From positions 1,468,001-1,532,000 of the forward strand of contig NZ_CP117835.1 in the NCBI RefSeq assembly GCF_029094545.1: a stretch of 64,000 nucleotides of DNA. The letters are read 5' to 3'. Positions 63,811 to 64,000 of the stretch are shown piece by piece. A model generated the notes under the pieces. It was given only the letters and a program-made list of their open reading frames with translations. It was not told where the DNA came from and did no database searches. The DNA comes from Alkalihalophilus pseudofirmus (GTDB lineage Bacteria; Bacillota; Bacilli; Bacillales; Bacillaceae_D). The position numbers and the translations under genes are program-made. Every line of letters begins with the position of its first letter. The stretch's first letter is position 1.

Positions 63811-64000
63811 AGTTTGCTGGCTGTTCAATTTTGCGGTGTGGAAGCTGCCACTGATAATGGACGGACAACATTCTAAGTACAACCATTACAATAAATACCA
63901 GCCACAGCCCGATTGTTCCTGTTACTAAATTAAGACCGATCGCGAGACCCGCAATCAATGTCCAGCCAATATAAATTTCTTTTCGCAAGAATAATGGTTT
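63809..64000 (-). CDS. UPF0126 (TRIC-like) membrane protein, C-terminal part
   Basis: On the minus strand an open frame enters from the window end and stops with TAA at 63809-63811, giving 63 C-terminal residues. REIYI, two hydrophobic helices and a final LSVHYQWQLPHRK are like the end of UPF0126 proteins, a group related to trimeric intracellular cation channels, whose last helix is followed by a Trp-x-Leu-Pro segment. The start lies outside the window. Confidence 0.65.
   Translation of the reverse strand, partial: KPLFLRKEIYIGWTLIAGLAIGLNLVTGTIGLWLVFIVMVVLRMLSVHYQWQLPHRKIEQPAN

Noticed and set aside
1-64000. CRISPR arrays, phage, transposase, toxin-antitoxin or defence genes
   Set aside because: No regularly spaced repeats with unique spacers, and no such protein motifs found on reading all frames of size.
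1-64000. tRNA and rRNA genes
   Set aside because: No stretch with the conserved TTC-A-A-C arm and a CCA end was noticed; a scan with a dedicated tool could still find one.

Overview
This window is a stretch of core chromosome from a spore-forming, low-GC Gram-positive bacterium of the Bacillaceae, most likely an alkaliphilic Bacillus (Alkalihalobacillus or Bacillus halodurans type). Gene order follows the Bacillus subtilis spoIVA to ypp region closely. Alkaliphily is suggested by very acidic extracytoplasmic tails on the QcrC cytochrome c domain and on PBP1A. Sporulation genes (spoIVA, ypjB, sspM, a racA-like gene), bacillithiol genes and TRAP/trp control all fit Bacillus.

Layout. 1-2.7 kb: end of a yphF-like gene, spoIVA and mtrB (TRAP); the hbs and folE genes that sit between spoIVA and mtrB in B. 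subtilis are absent. 2.8-7.7 kb: a quinone operon (hepS, menG, UbiA-type prenyltransferase, ubiX, mqnA, hepT), pointing to menaquinone synthesis through futalosine. 7.8-9.2 kb: ndk and cheR. 9.2-22.2 kb: the aromatic supraoperon aroC-aroB-aroH-trpEDCFBA-hisC-tyrA-aroA, with a full TRAP attenuator before trpE and a small unnamed gene on the minus strand before aroC. 22.3-27 kb: an unrecognised gene preceded by a long palindrome, ypiA, ypiB, about 0.9 kb of dispersed repeats, ypiF. 27-32.5 kb: qcrABC (cytochrome bc complex), ypjA, ypjB, a zinc peptidase, ypjC. 32.6-40.7 kb: ypjD-dapB-mgsA-bshB1-bshA-cca-birA, then panBCD behind an attenuator-like leader. 40.8-47.3 kb: a TPR protein, dinG, a secreted metallo-beta-lactamase-like protein without metal ligands, and an amidohydrolase that may serve the futalosine pathway. 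47.4-56.6 kb: ypmA, ypmB, aspB, asnS, dnaD, nth, ypoC, dynA. 56.7-64 kb: a second copy of a dispersed repeat, recU-ponA on the minus strand, yppC, sspM, racA-like, yppE, a two-domain sulfurtransferase, and the end of a UPF0126-type membrane protein.

The genes form a few working units: chorismate is made by aroC/aroB/aroA and drained to Trp, Tyr/Phe and, through MqnA, to menaquinone; menaquinone feeds the QcrABC complex encoded 20 kb away. mtrB in this window makes the protein that reads the trp leader in this window.

I saw no phage, CRISPR array, toxin-antitoxin, defence or transposase gene, and no tRNA or rRNA. I do not see a large new gene system. The most unusual signals are regulatory and structural: a riboswitch-like attenuator before panBCD, two related families of palindromic repeats, a secreted MBL-fold pseudoenzyme, a perfect 14-bp palindrome around a cre-like site, and extra GAG triplets before the main TRAP site.
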